DNA of 64,000 nucleotides from Lachnoanaerobaculum gingivalis (GTDB lineage Bacteria; Bacillota; Clostridia; Lachnospirales; Lachnospiraceae). Shown here one piece after another: positions 44,480-55,012 of this stretch. The stretch is taken from assembly GCF_003862475.1 (NCBI RefSeq), contig NZ_RRCO01000002.1, positions 186,001 through 250,000 of the forward strand, written 5' to 3'. Both the position numbers and the translations under genes were made by a program. The notes beneath the pieces were generated by a model that saw nothing but the letters and a program-made list of their open reading frames with translations, was not told where the DNA came from and searched no databases. Positions within the stretch are counted from its first letter, which is position 1, and the number at the start of each line of letters is the position of its first letter.

Positions 44480-45187
44480 TTGGAAAACTTAGTTATACCA
44501 AAAAGCATTGCCATAATACTGGACGGCAATGGAAGATGGGCTGAAAGAAGAAACCTGCCAAGAGCAATGGGACATAAAGCCGGATGTGAGGCGCTTGAAA
44601 AAACTGTTGAAGACTGTGTACGACTTGGAGTGGAGTGCCTTACAGTATATGCCTTTTCTACAGAGAATTGGAAAAGATCAGCAGTGGAAGTAAGTGCTTT
44701 GATGAAGCTTCTCAGATTTTACATGGTGAAGCTTATTGATGTTGCAAATAAAAACAATGTAAAAGCTGTTATGATCGGCGATGAGAGCAGATTCGATCCG
44801 GATATTAGAAAAGGAATTCAAAAGCTTGTGGATGCAACAAGTAAAAACACAGGTATGACTTTTGCATTTGCTATAAATTATGGTGGAAGAGATGAGATAA
44901 AAAGAGCTATAGAACATATAGTGGATGATGCCGCCGCCGGAGTTATTTCAAAAGAGAATATAAATGAGGAGCTTATTTCCTCATATTTAGATACAAAGAA
45001 TTTACCGGATCCGGATTTGCTTATTCGTACAAGCGGTGAGCTTAGAGTTTCAAACTTTTTACTTTGGCAGATAGCATACAGTGAGTTTTATATTACAGAT
45101 ACTTTGTGGCCGGATTTTGATAAGGATGAGCTTTTGAAGGCTGTGGAGAGCTATAGCAAAAGACAGAGGAGATTTGGAGGTCGTTAA
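44480..45187 (+). CDS. uppS: Undecaprenyl diphosphate synthase (cis-prenyltransferase)
   Basis: 235 aa, TTG start at 44480 with GGAG at 44468-44471. Extends farnesyl diphosphate to the C55 carrier for peptidoglycan and other wall polymers. IAIILDGNGRWAERRNLPRA has the catalytic Asp and Asn; YAFSTENWKRS and LLIRTSGELRVSNFLLWQ are family motifs. The stop overlaps the cdsA ATG by one base. First gene of uppS-cdsA-dxr-rseP-ispG-polC. Confidence 0.96.
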   Translation: MENLVIPKSIAIILDGNGRWAERRNLPRAMGHKAGCEALEKTVEDCVRLGVECLTVYAFSTENWKRSAVEVSALMKLLRFYMVKLIDVANKNNVKAVMIGDESRFDPDIRKGIQKLVDATSKNTGMTFAFAINYGGRDEIKRAIEHIVDDAAAGVISKENINEELISSYLDTKNLPDPDLLIRTSGELRVSNFLLWQIAYSEFYITDTLWPDFDKDELLKAVESYSKRQRRFGGR

Positions 45188-45987
45188 TGTTTTTTACCAG
45201 ACTGATAAGCGGAATAGGACTTTTGATAGTGGCTATCTTGGCTTTTTATATAGGTAATTTACCGCTTATAATATTATCCGCATTAATTTCCGTAATAGGT
45301 TTATTTGAGTTTTACAGAGCTTTGGGCCTTGATAAGAAAAATATTGCATATCTTGGATATGCGTACTCACTGATATATTATTGTTTGATTTATTTTAAAT
45401 TAAATCAATATATATTCTTTTCGGTGATAGCATTTCTTCTGGTTATTTTTGCAATATATGTATTCACATTTCCTAAGTATAAGACCGAGGAGATATCACT
45501 TATATTTATGGGAGTAATGTATATTCCGATACTGTTTTCATATGTTTACAATACCAGAACATTTGATGACGGACACTATCTGGCATGGTTAATACTTATA
45601 TCCAGTTGGGGCTCGGATACATGTGCATATGCGGTAGGTTCACTTTTTGGTAAGCATAAAATAGCTCCCGTACTAAGCCCTAAAAAGTCTGTAGAAGGTA
45701 GTATAGGCGGAGTTTTGGGAGCCGCTCTTATAGGAGGAATATTCGGCGCTATATTGTCGGGACATTTTATAAGTACCTTATCACCGGTATTTACCTGTGC
45801 CGCTTCATGCGCTATAGGTTCTGTAATATCACAGGTTGGTGATGCGCTTGCTTCAGCTATAAAGAGAAATCATAATATAAAAGACTATGGAAATTTGATT
45901 CCGGGACATGGTGGCATACTTGACAGATTTGACAGTATGATATTTACCGCTCCTGCGATCTTTTTTGCAATATATTTTTTGGGATAA
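45187..45987 (+). CDS. cdsA: Phosphatidate cytidylyltransferase (CDP-diacylglycerol synthase)
   Basis: 266 aa, with about eight membrane helices. Makes CDP-diacylglycerol from CTP and phosphatidate. The family signature is near the C-terminus: SAIKRNHNIKDYGNLIPGHG and GGILDRFDSM; an earlier SWGSDTCAYAVGSLFGKHK is also typical. TTTGGAGG (45173-45180) sits inside uppS. The overlap with uppS implies coupled translation. Confidence 0.96.
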   Translation: MFFTRLISGIGLLIVAILAFYIGNLPLIILSALISVIGLFEFYRALGLDKKNIAYLGYAYSLIYYCLIYFKLNQYIFFSVIAFLLVIFAIYVFTFPKYKTEEISLIFMGVMYIPILFSYVYNTRTFDDGHYLAWLILISSWGSDTCAYAVGSLFGKHKIAPVLSPKKSVEGSIGGVLGAALIGGIFGAILSGHFISTLSPVFTCAASCAIGSVISQVGDALASAIKRNHNIKDYGNLIPGHGGILDRFDSMIFTAPAIFFAIYFLG

Positions 45988-45991
45988 ATAA

Positions 45992-47131
45992 ATGAAAAAA
46001 ATATCTATTTTGGGATCCACAGGATCCATAGGAACACAAACACTTGATATAGTTAGAATAAATAATGACGTGGAAGTGGTGGCACTTTCAGCACATAAAA
46101 ATATAGATTTATTGGAAAAACAGATACGAGAGTTCAAGCCTAAGGTGGTTGCCATATGGGAGGAAGCTGACGCAAAAATTCTTTCAGATAAAGTAAAGGA
46201 TTTGGATGTAAAAGTGTGCTTCGGTATGGACGGACTGATAGAGGTTGCCTCTGTTTGTGCTGCCGATATAGTGGTAACAGCTGTTGTAGGTATGATAGGT
46301 ATAGAGCCTACTATTGCGGCAATAAAAGCGAAGAAGGATATTGCACTTGCAAATAAGGAGACACTTGTTTGCGCGGGGCATATTATTATGCCGCTTGCAA
46401 AGGATATGGGTATAAATATATATCCTGTTGACTCTGAGCACAGTGCTATTTTTCAATGTCTTGATAAGAATAATCCTATCAAGAAGATCTTACTTACCGC
46501 TTCAGGCGGGCCTTTTAGAGGTTTTAGTAAGAAAGAATTAGAAAATGTTACTCTAGAAGATGCTCTAAAGCATCCGAACTGGAGTATGGGAAAAAAAATC
46601 ACCATCGATTCTGCTACAATGATAAACAAGGGATTGGAGATAATAGAGGCGTCGCATTTATTTGATGTGGATATTGATGATATTGAGGTTGTCATACAAA
46701 AAGAATCCATCATTCATTCTATGGTAGAGTTTAAAGATAACGGGATTATAGCACAGCTTGGTACACCTGATATGAAGCTGCCTATTTCCTATGCTATTTT
46801 TTATCCTGAGAGAAGATATATATCTGAGGAAAGAGTGGACTTTTCAAAACTGTCAACTTTGAACTTTTTAAAACCTGATTTGGATGTATTTGAAGGACTT
46901 AAGATGGCTATATCGGCAGGCAAAAAGGGTGGAAGTGCACCTACAGTTTTAAATGCCGCCAATGAATGGGCTGTAGATAAATTCTTAAATAAAAAGATTG
47001 GATTTACAGATATACCGCGTCTTATAGGTCTTGCCATAGAAAATCATCAGTTCAAGGAAAATCCGTCTCTTGAGGATATCCTATCATTGAAACAGTGGAC
47101 CGAAGAGTATTTGGAAAGGATAAAAATTTGA
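45992..47131 (+). CDS. dxr: 1-deoxy-D-xylulose 5-phosphate reductoisomerase
   Basis: 379 aa. Second step of the MEP isoprenoid pathway, NADPH-dependent. SILGSTGSIGTQTLDIVRIN is the NADPH-binding start; NKETLVCAGH, PVDSEHSAIFQCL (metal-binding Asp/Glu), TASGGPFRG and HPNWSMGKKITIDSATMINK are conserved active-site segments. ATG 45992 follows cdsA by four bases. It works with ispG, two genes downstream, and feeds uppS, the first gene. Confidence 0.97.
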   Translation: MKKISILGSTGSIGTQTLDIVRINNDVEVVALSAHKNIDLLEKQIREFKPKVVAIWEEADAKILSDKVKDLDVKVCFGMDGLIEVASVCAADIVVTAVVGMIGIEPTIAAIKAKKDIALANKETLVCAGHIIMPLAKDMGINIYPVDSEHSAIFQCLDKNNPIKKILLTASGGPFRGFSKKELENVTLEDALKHPNWSMGKKITIDSATMINKGLEIIEASHLFDVDIDDIEVVIQKESIIHSMVEFKDNGIIAQLGTPDMKLPISYAIFYPERRYISEERVDFSKLSTLNFLKPDLDVFEGLKMAISAGKKGGSAPTVLNAANEWAVDKFLNKKIGFTDIPRLIGLAIENHQFKENPSLEDILSLKQWTEEYLERIKI

Positions 47132-48159
47132 ATATAGTTATTGCATTAATTATTTTTGGAATAATAGTATTAATACATGAGTTTGGACATTTTCTATTTG
47201 CCAAACTCTCAGGAGTAAAAGTTGTAGAGTTTTCTGTAGGAATGGGACCCAGAATTTTCTCTGTAAAGGGGAAAGAAACCAGGTACTCACTGAAGCTCTT
47301 ACCGCTTGGCGGTTCCTGCGCTATGTATGGAGAAGATGAGGATGAAGACGCACCGGGAAGCTTTAACAGCGCACCGCTTTTGGGAAGAATTGCCACTATT
47401 GCGGCAGGACCTATTTTTAACTTTATTTTGGCATTTTTAGTTGCCATATTTATAGTTGCAAATGTGGGCGTGGATAAACCTGTGATAAGCGGATTTGTAT
47501 CAGGCCTTCCGGCTGAGAGCTCAGGACTTATGGTAGGCGATGAGATAGAAAAAATTAACGGAAGAGAAATTTTCTTTTACAGAAGTGTTTCCACATACCT
47601 GTTTATGAATCAGGGTAAAGCTATTACACTTACGGTAAAAAGAAATAATGAAAAACAAACAATAACAGTTACACCTATGTATAATGAGGAATACTCTCAA
47701 TATATGATAGGTATAAAAAGCTCCGGATATGAAAAGCTGAATAACCCGCTCTCAATACTTAAGTATTCAGTATTGGAAGTAAAATATACTATTTCAATGA
47801 CTGTTGATTCACTTATCTATCTGCTAAGAGGCAGAGCAAAAGCAAGCGAGATAAGCGGACCTGTAGGTATTGTAAATATGATAGGAACTACGGTGAATGA
47901 ATCAAAACCATATGGAATATTTGTTGTACTGCTTTCATTGTCACAGATGGTGTTACTTTTAAGTGCAAACCTCGGAGTAATGAATTTACTTCCACTACCG
48001 GCACTTGACGGCGGAAGACTTATCTTTTTATTCCTTGAGGCGATATTTAGACGACCTTTAAACAGAAAAGTGGAAGGATATATTCATTTTGCAGGTTTTG
48101 CTCTCTTGATGCTTTTGATGGTTTTTGTAATGTTTAATGATATAAGAAAAATTATATAA
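47128..48159 (+). CDS. rseP: RIP-type intramembrane zinc metalloprotease (RseP/RasP-like)
   Basis: 343 aa, TTG start at 47128 overlapping the dxr stop by 4 bases (TTGA); AAAGGA (47115-47120) is the ribosome site. The zinc motif HEFGH lies at residues 17-21 in the first helix, a PDZ domain covers ~110-200 (ESSGLMVGDEIEKINGREIF), and the second metal ligand is in MNLLPLPALDGGRLIFLF. Homologues cleave anti-sigma factors, signal-peptide remnants and cell-division proteins inside the membrane. Its place between dxr and ispG is conserved in Firmicutes. Confidence 0.94.
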   Translation: MNIVIALIIFGIIVLIHEFGHFLFAKLSGVKVVEFSVGMGPRIFSVKGKETRYSLKLLPLGGSCAMYGEDEDEDAPGSFNSAPLLGRIATIAAGPIFNFILAFLVAIFIVANVGVDKPVISGFVSGLPAESSGLMVGDEIEKINGREIFFYRSVSTYLFMNQGKAITLTVKRNNEKQTITVTPMYNEEYSQYMIGIKSSGYEKLNNPLSILKYSVLEVKYTISMTVDSLIYLLRGRAKASEISGPVGIVNMIGTTVNESKPYGIFVVLLSLSQMVLLLSANLGVMNLLPLPALDGGRLIFLFLEAIFRRPLNRKVEGYIHFAGFALLMLLMVFVMFNDIRKII

Positions 48160-48182
48160 TGCTTGCATTATAGGAGTAAATA

Positions 48183-49241
48183 ATGAGAAAGAAAACAAGA
48201 TTAGTACAAATAGGAGATAAATATATAGGCGGTGATATGCCTATTCTTATACAGTCGATGTGTAATACAAAGACTGAGGATGTCAAAGCAACTGTAGATC
48301 AGATTTTAAGACTTGAGGATGCAGGTTGTGACATAATAAGAGTTGCAGTGCCGAATTCAGAGGCTGCAAAAGCAATCGCAGAGATCAAAAAGCAAATACA
48401 TATACCGCTTGTTGCCGATATTCATTTTGATTACAGACTGGCACTTGAGGCTATAAAGTCAGGTTGTGATAAGATAAGGATTAATCCCGGAAATATCGGA
48501 AGCAGTGAAAGAATAAAGGCTGTAGTGGATGCTTGTAAAGAAAGAAATCTTCCCATTAGAGTCGGTGTAAACTCAGGCTCTTTGGAGAAAAATCTTATTG
48601 AAAAATATGGCGGTGTTACAGCTGAAGGTATTGTTGAGTCTGCACTTGATAAGGTGAAAATTATAGAAGATATGGACTATAATAATCTTGTTATAAGTAT
48701 TAAATCTTCAGATGTGATGATGTGTGTAAAGGCACATGAACTGATTTCCGAAAGAACAGATTATCCGCTTCATATAGGTATAACAGAGTCCGGCACGGTA
48801 AAAAGGGGTATGATAAAGTCATCACTCGGACTTGGTATTATATTATATCAGGGTATAGGTGATACTATCAGAGTATCTCTTACCGGTGATCCTATAGAAG
48901 AAATTTTTGCCGCAAAGCTTATATTAAATAATCTTGGACTTAGAAAAGGCGGTATAGAGGTTGTATCCTGCCCTACATGCGGCAGAACAAATATTGATCT
49001 TATAAGTCTGGCAGGTAAGGTTGAAAAGCTTGTAGAAGGTTATGATCTTAATATAAAGGTTGCAGTAATGGGATGTGTGGTAAACGGACCGGGAGAAGCT
49101 AAGGAAGCCGACATAGGAATTGCCGGCGGAATAGGCGAGGGACTTTTAATAAAGAAGGGCAAGGTGGTAAAGAAATTGCCTGAGAATGAACTTTTAGCAG
49201 CTCTTAAAGAGGAACTTGATATATTGTCAAAAGAGGCATAG
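48183..49241 (+). CDS. ispG: 4-hydroxy-3-methylbut-2-enyl diphosphate synthase (IspG)
   Basis: 352 aa. Iron-sulphur enzyme of the MEP pathway that makes HMBPP from MEcPP. The cluster ligands are in SCPTCGRTNID and GCVVNGPGEAKEADIGIAGG; the TIM-barrel part starts RLVQIGDKYIGGDMPILIQS. Length fits the short bacterial form. AGGAG (48172-48176) is the ribosome site. polC follows by one base. Confidence 0.97.
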   Translation: MRKKTRLVQIGDKYIGGDMPILIQSMCNTKTEDVKATVDQILRLEDAGCDIIRVAVPNSEAAKAIAEIKKQIHIPLVADIHFDYRLALEAIKSGCDKIRINPGNIGSSERIKAVVDACKERNLPIRVGVNSGSLEKNLIEKYGGVTAEGIVESALDKVKIIEDMDYNNLVISIKSSDVMMCVKAHELISERTDYPLHIGITESGTVKRGMIKSSLGLGIILYQGIGDTIRVSLTGDPIEEIFAAKLILNNLGLRKGGIEVVSCPTCGRTNIDLISLAGKVEKLVEGYDLNIKVAVMGCVVNGPGEAKEADIGIAGGIGEGLLIKKGKVVKKLPENELLAALKEELDILSKEA

Positions 49242-49242
49242 A

Positions 49243-52200
49243 ATGTTAAAAAAATTCAAAGACGTTTTTCAAAGTTTAGAATGTTCGGGTCATATTGACG
49301 AACTTTTAAACTTTGTTTTTGTGGAAAAAGTGAGTGCAAGCAATGATATGTCTTTGATAAAGATAAATATCATTGCCGAGAGAATAATAGAGAAGAAAAC
49401 AATTCTTGATTTGGAAAAGCTTATAAAGGATAAGATGTTTCCAAAAAAGAATGTTAAAATTAAAATATTTGAAAAGTTCAAACTGTCAAGTCAATATACT
49501 GCCCAAAATCTTTTTGAGACCTATAGAGACAGCATACTTCTGGAAATAAAAAACTATAAGATATCCCAGTATGTTATTTTAAACAATGCCTGCATTACAT
49601 TTGACGGTTCATACATGGACATGACGGTTGAGAAAAATCCTTTAAATGAAAGTGTAATTGATGAGCTTGTAAGAATACTTGAAAAAATCTTTAATGAAAG
49701 ATGTGGAATACTTTGTACGGTAAGGCATAAGTTTGTTGCAAGAAAAGAAAGAAATGAAGAAATAGAGTATGCCGAGCGAACCGTTACAAAGAAAAGCGAT
49801 AACAGTGATTTTGTTACCGGAAGTGCAAATGCGGCATGGGAAGGCGGTGAAAATAATGAATCCGCAAAATCAAATGAGATAGCAGCTAATTCAAATCCCA
49901 AAAAGGATACAGGTAAAAAGTTTGGAAATAAGGGCTTTGATAAAAAAGGATATACTCCTAAGTATACAAAGCAAAAGTCGGATAATCCGGATGTTATTTA
50001 TGGAAGAGATTTTGATGACAATTTTATAAAACTATCAGACCTTATCGGAGAGATTGGAGAAGTAACTGTCAGAGGAAAGATCATAGAAGTTGAAAGCAGA
50101 TATCTTGAAAGAAGTGATTCCACACTTTATATTTTTGCAATTACAGACTTCAGCGATTCCATTTATGTAAAGATGTTTGTTCGTGGCGAGCAGTTGGATT
50201 CGGTTAAGACAAACATAGTCAAAGGAAATTACATAAAAGTAAACGGTATGGCTCTGATTGATAAATTTGACAGTGAGCTTACAATTTCATCTATAAAGGG
50301 AATAAAAAAATGTGAGAAGTTTGAAGAGAATATCAGAATGGACAATGAGCCTGTAAAAAGAGTTGAGCTTCATTGCCATACGAAAATGAGCGATTTTGAC
50401 GGTGTTTCTTCAGCTTCAGATATAATAAATCAGGCTAAAAACTGGGGAATGGATGCAATTGCAATTACAGATCATGGAAATATTCAAGGTTTTACAGAAG
50501 CCAGCCATGTGAAGAATCCACCTAAGATAATATACGGTGTAGAGGGTTATCTGGTAGATGATTTAAAGGAACTTGTAACCAATCCTATGGATAAGACTTT
50601 GGATGACGGTTTTATAGTATTTGATATAGAGACCACAGGATTCTCTGCCAAAAACGATGCAATCACTGAGATAGGTGCGGTTAAGGTCGTAAAAGGAGAG
50701 ATTGTAGACAGGTTCTCAACATTTGTAAATCCAAGAAGACCTATTCCTTTTAAGATAGAAGAACTTACACATATCAGTGATGCAATGGTAATGAATGCAC
50801 CTGTTATCGAAGATATACTTCCTGAGTTTTTGGATTTTTGTGAGGATTATATTATAGTCGCACATAATGCGGGTTTTGATACGGGATTTATACGTGAGAA
50901 TGCAAAGAGAATAAACAGAGAGTATAATCCTTCAATAATAGATACTGTTGCAATGGCAAGACTTCTTTTGCCGGATCTTAACAGATTTAAGCTGGATACG
51001 GTATGTAAAGCTTTAAATATATCTTTGGAAGGTCACCACAGAGCTGTAAATGATGCCGAAGCAACAGCACAGATCTGGGTGGAATTTATAAAAAGACTTA
51101 AAAGCAGAGGATTGTCCAAATTATCGGAGGTGGCAAGCTTAGGTGAGACCAATGCGGATATCGTAAAGAAAACCAAATACAATCATGTAATAATACTTGC
51201 AAAAAATGATATCGGAAGAATAAATCTTTATAAATTAATTTCATTATCGCATATTGATTTCTTTAATAAAAGACCCAGAATCCCGAAATCTATTTTAGCA
51301 AAGATGAGAGAGGGGCTTATTATAGGAAGTGCCTGCGAACAGGGAGAGGTTTATAAGGCTATTTTAGATGATGCTACAGATGATGAATTAAACAGAATTG
51401 TATCATTCTATGATTACCTGGAGATTCAACCTATAGGCAACAATATGTTCCTTTTGGAAGATGAGCAAAATGATATTCATTCCATAGAAGACTTGCAGGA
51501 TATAAACAGAAGGATTATTGAGCTTGGAAATGTATATGAAAAGCCTGTAGTTGCCACCTGTGATGTGCATTTTTTAAATCCTGAGGATGAGATATACAGA
51601 AGGATTATATTCTATGGAAAGGGATATAAGGATGCGGATACACAGCCGCCACTATATCTTCGTACAACGAGAGAAATGCTTGATGAGTTTGAGTATCTTG
51701 GCAGTGAGAAAGCTTATGAAGTGGTTGTTACAAACACAAGAATGATTTCAGATATGGTGGAGGTGATATCACCGGTAAGACCTGATAAATGTCCGCCTGT
51801 TATAGAAAATTCGGATGAAGATTTGACCAATGCCTGCTATAAGAAAGCACATGAGCAGTATGGTGAAGTATTACCAAAAATAGTTGAGGACAGACTGAAA
51901 AAAGAGCTGAATTCTATTATCTCAAACGGGTTTGCGGTTATGTACATTATTGCAAAAAAGCTGGTGGAAAAGAGCAATGAGGACGGTTATCTTGTAGGCT
52001 CAAGAGGATCTGTAGGTTCTTCTTTTGCCGCATATACTTCGGGAATAACTGAAGTTAATCCACTTCCGGCACATTATTACTGTGACTGTAAATATGTTGA
52101 CTTTGACTCACCTGAAGTAAAAGCGTTTGCAGGTATGGCAGGTTGTGATATGCCTGATAAGATTTGTCCAAAATGTGGTAAGAAACTTAAAAAAGACGGT

Positions 52201-53688
52201 TTTGATATTCCATTTGAGACTTTCCTTGGATTTAAAGGAGATAAAGAGCCTGATATAGACTTGAACTTCTCAGGAGAATATCAGCCAAATGCCCATGAGT
52301 ATACCGAGGTGATATTTGGTAAGGGTTATACTTACAGAGCCGGAACAGTAGGTACTCTGGCAAATAAGACGGCATACGGTTATGTAAAGCATTATTTTGA
52401 TGATAAAAATGAGAGTAAAAGAAAATGTGAGATAAACAGACTGGCTGTAGGCTGTGAAGGTGTAAGAAGAACTACGGGTCAGCACCCGGGAGGTATCATA
52501 GTGCTTCCTCATGGTGAAGAGATATATACATTTACACCGGTACAAAGACCTGCAAATGATATGACCACAAAGACTATTACCACACATTTTGATTATCACG
52601 CTATCGATCACAATCTTCTAAAACTTGATATACTTGGACATCAGGATCCTACAATGATAAGAATGCTTCAAGATCTTACAGGTATTGACCCGGTAAAAGA
52701 TATTCCACTGGATTCAAAAGAGACAATGAGTCTTTTCCAAAACACCTCGGCCCTTGGAATTGAGCCGAAAGATATACTTGACTGTCCGCTGGGTGCTTTA
52801 GGAGTACCTGAGTTTGGTACCGATTTTGCTATGCAAATGTTAATTGATACAAAACCTCAGGGACTTTCAGACCTTGTAAGAATTGCCGGACTTGCACATG
52901 GTACCGATGTTTGGCTTGGAAATGCACAGACTTTGATACTTGAAGGTAAGGCAACCATAAGAACAGCTATCTGTACCAGAGATGATATCATGATTTATCT
53001 TATAGAACAGGGACTTGATGAAGGTGAATCCTTTAAGATAATGGAGAGTGTAAGAAAGGGTAAGGGACTTACAGATGAATGGGTCGAACATATGGAGGAA
53101 AAGGGTGTGCCTGACTGGTATATCTGGTCCTGTAAGAAAATAAAGTATATGTTTCCTAAAGCTCATGCTGCCGCATATGTTATGATGGCATGGAGAATTG
53201 CTTACTGTAAGATATTTTATCCATTGGCATATTATACGGCATACTTTACTATAAGAGCTACAGGATTTAACTATTCTCTTATGTGTATGGGAAAGGATAA
53301 GCTTGAGTTTAATATTGCTCAATATAAGAAAAATCCGGATACCACAGCCAAATATGCGGATACTCTTCGAGATATGAGAATAGCACAGGAGATGTATGCA
53401 AGAGGTTTTGAGTTTGCAAAGATTGATCTTTTCAAAGTGCATCCTACAAAGTTTCAGATAATGGATGACGGCAAGATAATGCCTTCGCTTTCAAGTATTG
53501 AAGGACTTGGCGAAACTGCCGCCACATCAATAGTCAATGCCACAAAGGCAGGACCTTTCATTTCAAAAGATGATTTTATGTCCAGAGCAAAGGTCGGAAA
53601 GAGTACATGCGAACTTCTTGACAGCTTGAACTTACTGGGAGATCTGCCTGAGAGCAATCAGATATCGTTTTTTGATTTGATGGGGTAA
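49243..53688 (+). CDS. polC: DNA polymerase III alpha subunit, PolC type
   Basis: 1481 aa, the main replicative polymerase of low-GC Gram-positives with built-in 3'-5' proofreading. In order: N-terminal domains and a charged linker (to ~260), OB fold (GEIGEVTVRGKIIEVESRYL), first part of the PHP domain (ELHCHTKMSDFDGVSSASD, ~380), inserted DnaQ-like exonuclease (FDIETTGFSAKNDAITEIGA, ~462; DAEATAQIW), remaining PHP, palm/fingers (GSRGSVGSSFAAYTSG; PDIDLNFSGEYQ with catalytic Asp pair), a zinc site (CPKCGKKLKKDG) and C-terminal helix-hairpin-helix (SSIEGLGETAATSIVNA). ATG 49243 follows ispG; AAGAGG (49229-49234) is its site. The longer frame from 49216 lies in ispG. Confidence 0.97.
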   Translation: MLKKFKDVFQSLECSGHIDELLNFVFVEKVSASNDMSLIKINIIAERIIEKKTILDLEKLIKDKMFPKKNVKIKIFEKFKLSSQYTAQNLFETYRDSILLEIKNYKISQYVILNNACITFDGSYMDMTVEKNPLNESVIDELVRILEKIFNERCGILCTVRHKFVARKERNEEIEYAERTVTKKSDNSDFVTGSANAAWEGGENNESAKSNEIAANSNPKKDTGKKFGNKGFDKKGYTPKYTKQKSDNPDVIYGRDFDDNFIKLSDLIGEIGEVTVRGKIIEVESRYLERSDSTLYIFAITDFSDSIYVKMFVRGEQLDSVKTNIVKGNYIKVNGMALIDKFDSELTISSIKGIKKCEKFEENIRMDNEPVKRVELHCHTKMSDFDGVSSASDIINQAKNWGMDAIAITDHGNIQGFTEASHVKNPPKIIYGVEGYLVDDLKELVTNPMDKTLDDGFIVFDIETTGFSAKNDAITEIGAVKVVKGEIVDRFSTFVNPRRPIPFKIEELTHISDAMVMNAPVIEDILPEFLDFCEDYIIVAHNAGFDTGFIRENAKRINREYNPSIIDTVAMARLLLPDLNRFKLDTVCKALNISLEGHHRAVNDAEATAQIWVEFIKRLKSRGLSKLSEVASLGETNADIVKKTKYNHVIILAKNDIGRINLYKLISLSHIDFFNKRPRIPKSILAKMREGLIIGSACEQGEVYKAILDDATDDELNRIVSFYDYLEIQPIGNNMFLLEDEQNDIHSIEDLQDINRRIIELGNVYEKPVVATCDVHFLNPEDEIYRRIIFYGKGYKDADTQPPLYLRTTREMLDEFEYLGSEKAYEVVVTNTRMISDMVEVISPVRPDKCPPVIENSDEDLTNACYKKAHEQYGEVLPKIVEDRLKKELNSIISNGFAVMYIIAKKLVEKSNEDGYLVGSRGSVGSSFAAYTSGITEVNPLPAHYYCDCKYVDFDSPEVKAFAGMAGCDMPDKICPKCGKKLKKDGFDIPFETFLGFKGDKEPDIDLNFSGEYQPNAHEYTEVIFGKGYTYRAGTVGTLANKTAYGYVKHYFDDKNESKRKCEINRLAVGCEGVRRTTGQHPGGIIVLPHGEEIYTFTPVQRPANDMTTKTITTHFDYHAIDHNLLKLDILGHQDPTMIRMLQDLTGIDPVKDIPLDSKETMSLFQNTSALGIEPKDILDCPLGALGVPEFGTDFAMQMLIDTKPQGLSDLVRIAGLAHGTDVWLGNAQTLILEGKATIRTAICTRDDIMIYLIEQGLDEGESFKIMESVRKGKGLTDEWVEHMEEKGVPDWYIWSCKKIKYMFPKAHAAAYVMMAWRIAYCKIFYPLAYYTAYFTIRATGFNYSLMCMGKDKLEFNIAQYKKNPDTTAKYADTLRDMRIAQEMYARGFEFAKIDLFKVHPTKFQIMDDGKIMPSLSSIEGLGETAATSIVNATKAGPFISKDDFMSRAKVGKSTCELLDSLNLLGDLPESNQISFFDLMG

Positions 53689-53771
53689 AAATATAGATGA
53701 ACTAATTACGTTAAAGAATAATTTGTTCTAGAGTTATTTCTAAAGTCATTTTAATTAAGGAGAAATGTAGT

Positions 53772-54357
53772 ATGGAATGTTTAACATGTGGAAAGATAAC
53801 AGATAATAAAAAAGAATTTTATGAGGTTACCGGTAGAGTGGGTTTGAAGTACATTTGTAAGGAATGTGCGGCTGAACTTGGATATAATAATTTTTTCTGT
53901 TGGAATTCATACAAATACTAACCTGTTAAAAAAATATGTAAAGACTCATCCTGAAGCACAAGAAAGACTTGATTTACACATACAAGGAAAACTTGAAGCA
54001 AATTCAAGAGAAATAGAACAAATAAAAGGATACGGTGATAAGATAAAAGGCTATATTGATAAGATAAAATATGATGCAGAAGAAAAACGTAAATATAAAA
54101 ATTGTAAAAAAATGCAATAAACAGAATTTACCTGTAAGGCATGTGGTAATATTTATTATGTTAGTTTGATGGATGATATAGAAAATTTCTCTTTAGCAGC
54201 TGCGGGTCTTTCTAGTTTGGGAAATTTAGGAAATAGTATCTATATAGCAAGTAATTTAAAGGATAGAAATCAATGCCCTAAATGTGGTAGTACAAGGACT
54301 ACTAATAAAGTGATTTATTTTTATGTTGATAAAAAGGGCAATTTGGTGGAGTGATTT
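53772..54357 (+). pseudogene. Broken zinc-ribbon protein gene
   Basis: Three open segments read as one protein. From ATG 53772 (AGGAGAA 53758-53764) a zinc finger is seen: MECLTCGKITDNKK...ICKECAAELG. After the T-run at 53890-53895 a one-base shift moves the reading to a helical part (LKKYVKTHPEAQERLDLHIQ, then KGYGDKIKGYIDKIK). An in-frame TAA (54118-54120) then interrupts it just before a second zinc ribbon, FTCKACGNIYYV and CPKCGSTRTTNK, ending at 54355-54357. One frameshift and one nonsense change explain it. The family is unknown; two CxxC pairs at each end around a coiled helix suggest a scaffold. Confidence 0.65.
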
Positions 54358-55012
54358 ATTTATAGTTATTTAAGATTTAATTAAAAAAGTTCTTTAAAGA
54401 AACCGAACCAATATGTTAAGCTTTTTCTGTAAATAGCTATTAAGCCAAAGGTCTTCTATGACAAAATATAAAAATCATAGAAGACTTTTTATTATAGCAA
54501 AAAGAGAGAAGAAACCGATACACAAGATTATAATGACTGAAGATGCAATCAAAGAAAAGTAGTTCATTTTTTAATAATGCATTTTATATCAGAATGTATA
54601 CTTGGATTTCATCTTATTATTTATGGGTAATTAATATATAGAAATTTTATATTTCTCACAAACACTTTAATTAGATGTGTGTATGTGTCAAAATATACAT
54701 ACTAAACACTATATAGGATCTACTATTGTAAACAATACTTATTTGTTACGATATAAAATATTTTATGTATCTATTTAGCGCAATGTTTCTTACGATATTA
54801 TTAATATATTTACAACTTATTTTGTATATGTTAGTATAAATAAAATTAACCTGCATTATTCACGGTACGATATTTAAGTTAATTACCGTGCTATAAATCT
54901 TTAAACCTAATCCATGACGCTATAACTGACTTGATACACCTAAAAATGGGCAGACTTCCCCTAGGTAGAGTTTACAAGTAGTTATCAAGCTGTCAAGGTT
55001 CATTATTAGTTG
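54358..55012. other. AT-rich intergenic region upstream of the IS1380 transposase
   Basis: About 650 bases with no gene I can support. A strong terminator lies at 54451-54490. Further right are three spaced copies of TACGATAT (near 54749, 54794 and 54868) in very AT-rich sequence. The left end of the IS1380-type element should lie near 54900-55000, but its terminal repeat could not be identified. Confidence 0.45.
54451..54490 (+). terminator. Rho-independent terminator
   Basis: Perfect 11-bp stem GTCTTCTATGA/TCATAGAAGAC, A-rich loop, then T5. It closes the zinc-ribbon pseudogene transcript. Confidence 0.85.

Noticed and set aside
54740-54880. Three TACGATAT copies as an iteron-like or regulatory array
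   Set aside because: Spacing is irregular and the sequence is so AT-rich that chance is likely; no replication gene is near.
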